Shown: positions 14,819-16,552 of the stretch, one piece after another
Numbering within the stretch: position 1 is the first letter of the stretch
Layout of the letters: every line of letters begins with the position of its first letter
Assembly: GCA_043730365.1 (NCBI GenBank)
Contig: JAYTKJ010000519.1
Coordinates: 1 to 16,552 of the forward strand
Direction: 5' to 3'
From: VFZP01 sp043730365
GTDB lineage: Bacteria > Acidobacteriota > Terriglobia > Bryobacterales > Bryobacteraceae
DNA length: 16,552 nt
The notes under the pieces: model-generated
Told to the model about the DNA's origin: nothing
Databases searched by the model: none
What the model saw: the letters and a program-made list of their open reading frames with translations, nothing else
Translations under genes and position numbers: made by a program

Positions 14819-15835
14819 TCAAGCTCCCACATAGCGGGCATACAGGCTGCGCGCGATACCGGTATCCTGGGTGCCTTTAATGATCGCCCGCCCGTCCGGA
14901 AAAACCGTGAGTTCGTACGGCGCGATGAAGAACCGCAGCGCAAATTCATTGGCCCGCACCGGCCCCAACGGCTCCAGAGCTCGGCCCAACTCGGCCAGGT
15001 TCACCGGCCGATTCCGTTCGTGAATCTGCACCGCATTGCGGCCGCATAAGCTAATGGGCGCGCGCCGATGGCCCGATAAGAGCGGGAAACCTCCGTGAGC
15101 GCACACAGGGCAATCGGCATCCCGCGCGGGCTGATCGCTTTGCCGCAAGGCGCCGGTCCATACGTCCACCGTAGTGATGCGGCGCGGCACCGCTTCACGA
15201 TGGCCGGAGAGAATCTGCAGCGCCATCGTCACCTGCAACGCGCCGATCAACGTCGTGATCGTAGCCAGCACCCCCGCTGTCTCGCAGGTTGGTTGCGCGC
15301 CAGAAGGAGGATCCGGGTACAGGCAAGCCAGACAGGGCGTCTCCCCCGGCAGGACGGGCATGGCCAAGCCGTAGCTGCCCACCGCGCCGCCGTAAATCCA
15401 GGGCAGGTTCCCGCGCACGGCAAATTCGTTGATCAGATAGCGCGTCTCGAAATTATCGGTGCCGTCCAGGATCAACTCCACGTCGCTCAGGAGTTCGTCG
15501 GCGTTGGCTGCCGTCAAATCGGCCACCACCGGCTCCACCTCCACGCCGGAATTGATGCGCGCCAAGTGCCGGGCGGCCGCGGCGGCCTTGGGCAACCCCT
15601 CGGTGGCGTCGTTTTCCTCATACAGCCACTGGCGCTGCAGGTTGTTCAATTCCACGTAGTCCCGGTCCACGATGCGCAGAAATCCCACCCCGGCCCGAGC
15701 CAGCGCCGCGGCGTGATAGGTACCCAGCGCGCCACAGCCGGCAATCGCCACGCGAGACTGGGCCAGCTTGCGTTGGCCCTCTTGGCCGAGCGGCGCAAAG
15801 CGCTCCTGGCGGGAATAACGGTCAGATTCAGGCAT
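14819..15835 (-). CDS. ThiF/MoeB-type E1-like adenylyltransferase with C-terminal extension
   Basis: A 338-residue enzyme that should adenylate the C-terminal Gly of a ubiquitin-like sulfur carrier (ThiS or MoaD). The nucleotide-binding loop is GCGALG (33-38), preceded by RYSRQERFAPLG. DRDYVELNNLQRQ (57-69) holds the conserved Asp and Arg, with Lys83 after EGLP. DGTDNFETR (124-132) is the second Mg/ATP motif. The zinc ligands are Cys168/171 (CLAC) and Cys242/245 (CPVC), and Cys184 in QPTCETAG is the candidate thiol acceptor. Residues about 250-338 form an extra domain (SLCGRNAVQI, LTVFPDGRAIIKGTQD, ARSLYARYVG) that I recall from a subset of ThiF/MoeB proteins; its role is unclear. No ThiS, MoaD, ThiG or MoaE gene is in the window, so thiamine and molybdopterin roles cannot be separated. 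Confidence 0.9.
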   Translation of the reverse strand: MPESDRYSRQERFAPLGQEGQRKLAQSRVAIAGCGALGTYHAAALARAGVGFLRIVDRDYVELNNLQRQWLYEENDATEGLPKAAAAARHLARINSGVEVEPVVADLTAANADELLSDVELILDGTDNFETRYLINEFAVRGNLPWIYGGAVGSYGLAMPVLPGETPCLACLYPDPPSGAQPTCETAGVLATITTLIGALQVTMALQILSGHREAVPRRITTVDVWTGALRQSDQPARDADCPVCAHGGFPLLSGHRRAPISLCGRNAVQIHERNRPVNLAELGRALEPLGPVRANEFALRFFIAPYELTVFPDGRAIIKGTQDTGIARSLYARYVGA

Positions 15836-15902
15836 TGTGAGCTAAGTCGGGGAATGGGCCGGATTCGCTTATCGGGCCGCCCTTTTTATATCATGACAAA
15901 GA

Positions 15903-16552
15903 GTGATACGAGCAAGCCCGCGACTCGTCGCCGCGCTGGCCTGGCTCTATTTTGCCGGAGCGTTAGCCGCCGCCAGCGAGGATTACCGAAACCTGCCGAT
16001 CCTGGGCATCGGCTTTGTTCCTGAGCAGCAGCCCCTTCAGCCGGAACAGCTATCCAAGCTCCTCCCCTTCAAAATTGGTGACAAGCTGGATCCGGCCGCG
16101 TTGCGTCTGGCCATCGAGCGCATGCATTCCACCGGGCGCTACCTTGAGATCGCCGTTGAAGCCGAACGGCGGGGTGAGGGCGTCGCGCTCAAGTTCGTCA
16201 CCAAAGGCACCTGGTTCATCGGGCGCGTTTCCACCGATGGTGTCCACGACCCTCCCAACCGGGGCCAATTGGTCAGCGCCTCCAAGCTTCATCTCGGAGA
16301 CGAATTCAATACCAGCGACCTGCAAGCTGCGTCCAATGGCTTGAAGGCTAAGCTCGAAGCGAATGGCTTCTTTGAAGCCCACATCGATCCGGCTATCGCG
16401 TATGACGAGCCGCGCCAGCAAGCCAACATCGATTTCCATATCGATCCAGGCCCACGCGCCAAGTTCAATCCGCCGACGGTGCAGGGTGTGACACCGGAGG
16501 AGGCCCAACATCTGATCGGCCAGACTCGCTGGAAGTATCCCGGCGGTTTCCT
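15903..16552 (+). CDS. BamA/TamA-family POTRA protein, N-terminal part (runs off window)
   Basis: The frame is open to the window end (216 codons) from GTG 15903; an in-frame TGA at 15894 rules out earlier starts. A short signal peptide (PRLVAALAWLYFAGALAAA) is followed by POTRA-like repeats. The first runs from LPILGIGFVPEQQPLQPEQL through PFKIGDKLDPAALRLAIERM and GVALKFVTK. The second starts at TWFIGRVSTDGV and includes LHLGDEFNTSDLQAA and DFHIDPGPRAKF. The third begins at PPTVQGVTPEEAQ. This beta-alpha-alpha-beta-beta pattern, with a ridge of G-x-x-(F/Y) positions, matches Omp85-family proteins that insert or export outer-membrane proteins. The barrel is not visible, so BamA, TamA or a two-partner transporter cannot be told apart. 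It diverges from the adenylyltransferase gene across 67 nt. Confidence 0.8.
   Translation, partial: MIRASPRLVAALAWLYFAGALAAASEDYRNLPILGIGFVPEQQPLQPEQLSKLLPFKIGDKLDPAALRLAIERMHSTGRYLEIAVEAERRGEGVALKFVTKGTWFIGRVSTDGVHDPPNRGQLVSASKLHLGDEFNTSDLQAASNGLKAKLEANGFFEAHIDPAIAYDEPRQQANIDFHIDPGPRAKFNPPTVQGVTPEEAQHLIGQTRWKYPGGF

Noticed and set aside
15095..16024. Plus-strand open frame of 309 codons
   Set aside because: It is antisense to the adenylyltransferase gene, is His/Gln/Arg-rich without motifs, and its end overlaps the start of the POTRA gene in another frame.
1..16552. CRISPR arrays, rRNA, tandem repeats
   Set aside because: Looked for by eye. No regularly spaced direct repeats, rRNA segments or long tandem repeats were seen.

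Overview
The window is GC-rich bacterial chromosome. The best fit is an acidobacterium of the Solibacter/Bryobacter type. Two signatures support this: a large carboxypeptidase-regulatory-domain/TonB-plug outer-membrane receptor of the Oar type, and a hydrolase carrying the C-terminal domain first catalogued in Solibacter (TIGR03437-like). This is inference from family content; no 16S or marker tree was available.

Layout. (1) 1-98: right end of an insertion sequence, probably ISL3-like, with the last 27 codons of its transposase. It has cut the front off a glycosidase-like gene whose C-terminal part remains at 99-489. (2) 532-2649: secreted PhoPQ-activated/PqaA-type alpha/beta hydrolase fused to a TIGR03437-like domain. 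It faces a minus-strand Oar-like TonB receptor (2679-5897). (3) 5915-10011: an accessory island that looks like an effector/immunity locus for a contractile injection machine (T6SS or extracellular CIS). A coupled minus-strand pair (115 aa, then a 325 aa Ala/Leu/Pro/Gln-rich protein) diverges from a plus-strand run: polymorphic-toxin-like protein, 73 aa DUF4926-like partner, PAAR spike tip and Imm49-like protein. A small DUF1330-like protein follows. No structural injection genes are in the window, so the delivery machine would lie elsewhere.

(4) 10367-13138: housekeeping block. A near-consensus sigma70 promoter leads into rpsA (six S1 domains), an ihfB-like HU/IHF protein and a HIT-family nucleotide hydrolase/phosphorylase-like gene. 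The rpsA-ihfB order matches that of Enterobacteria. (5) 13147-13796: gene graveyard. It holds a YefM-YoeB toxin-antitoxin locus collapsed by an internal deletion, with its paired TGTACA operator still intact. A degraded minus-strand reading frame meets it tail to tail.

(6) 13793-15835, minus strand: tightly packed operon of a ThiF/MoeB-type E1-like adenylyltransferase with a C-terminal extension, a four-helix membrane protein and an HD-superfamily phosphohydrolase, the last joined by an ATGA overlap. (7) 15903-16552: start of a BamA/TamA-type POTRA protein that runs off the window, read from a GTG start.

All family assignments are from reading motifs by eye. No database search was run.
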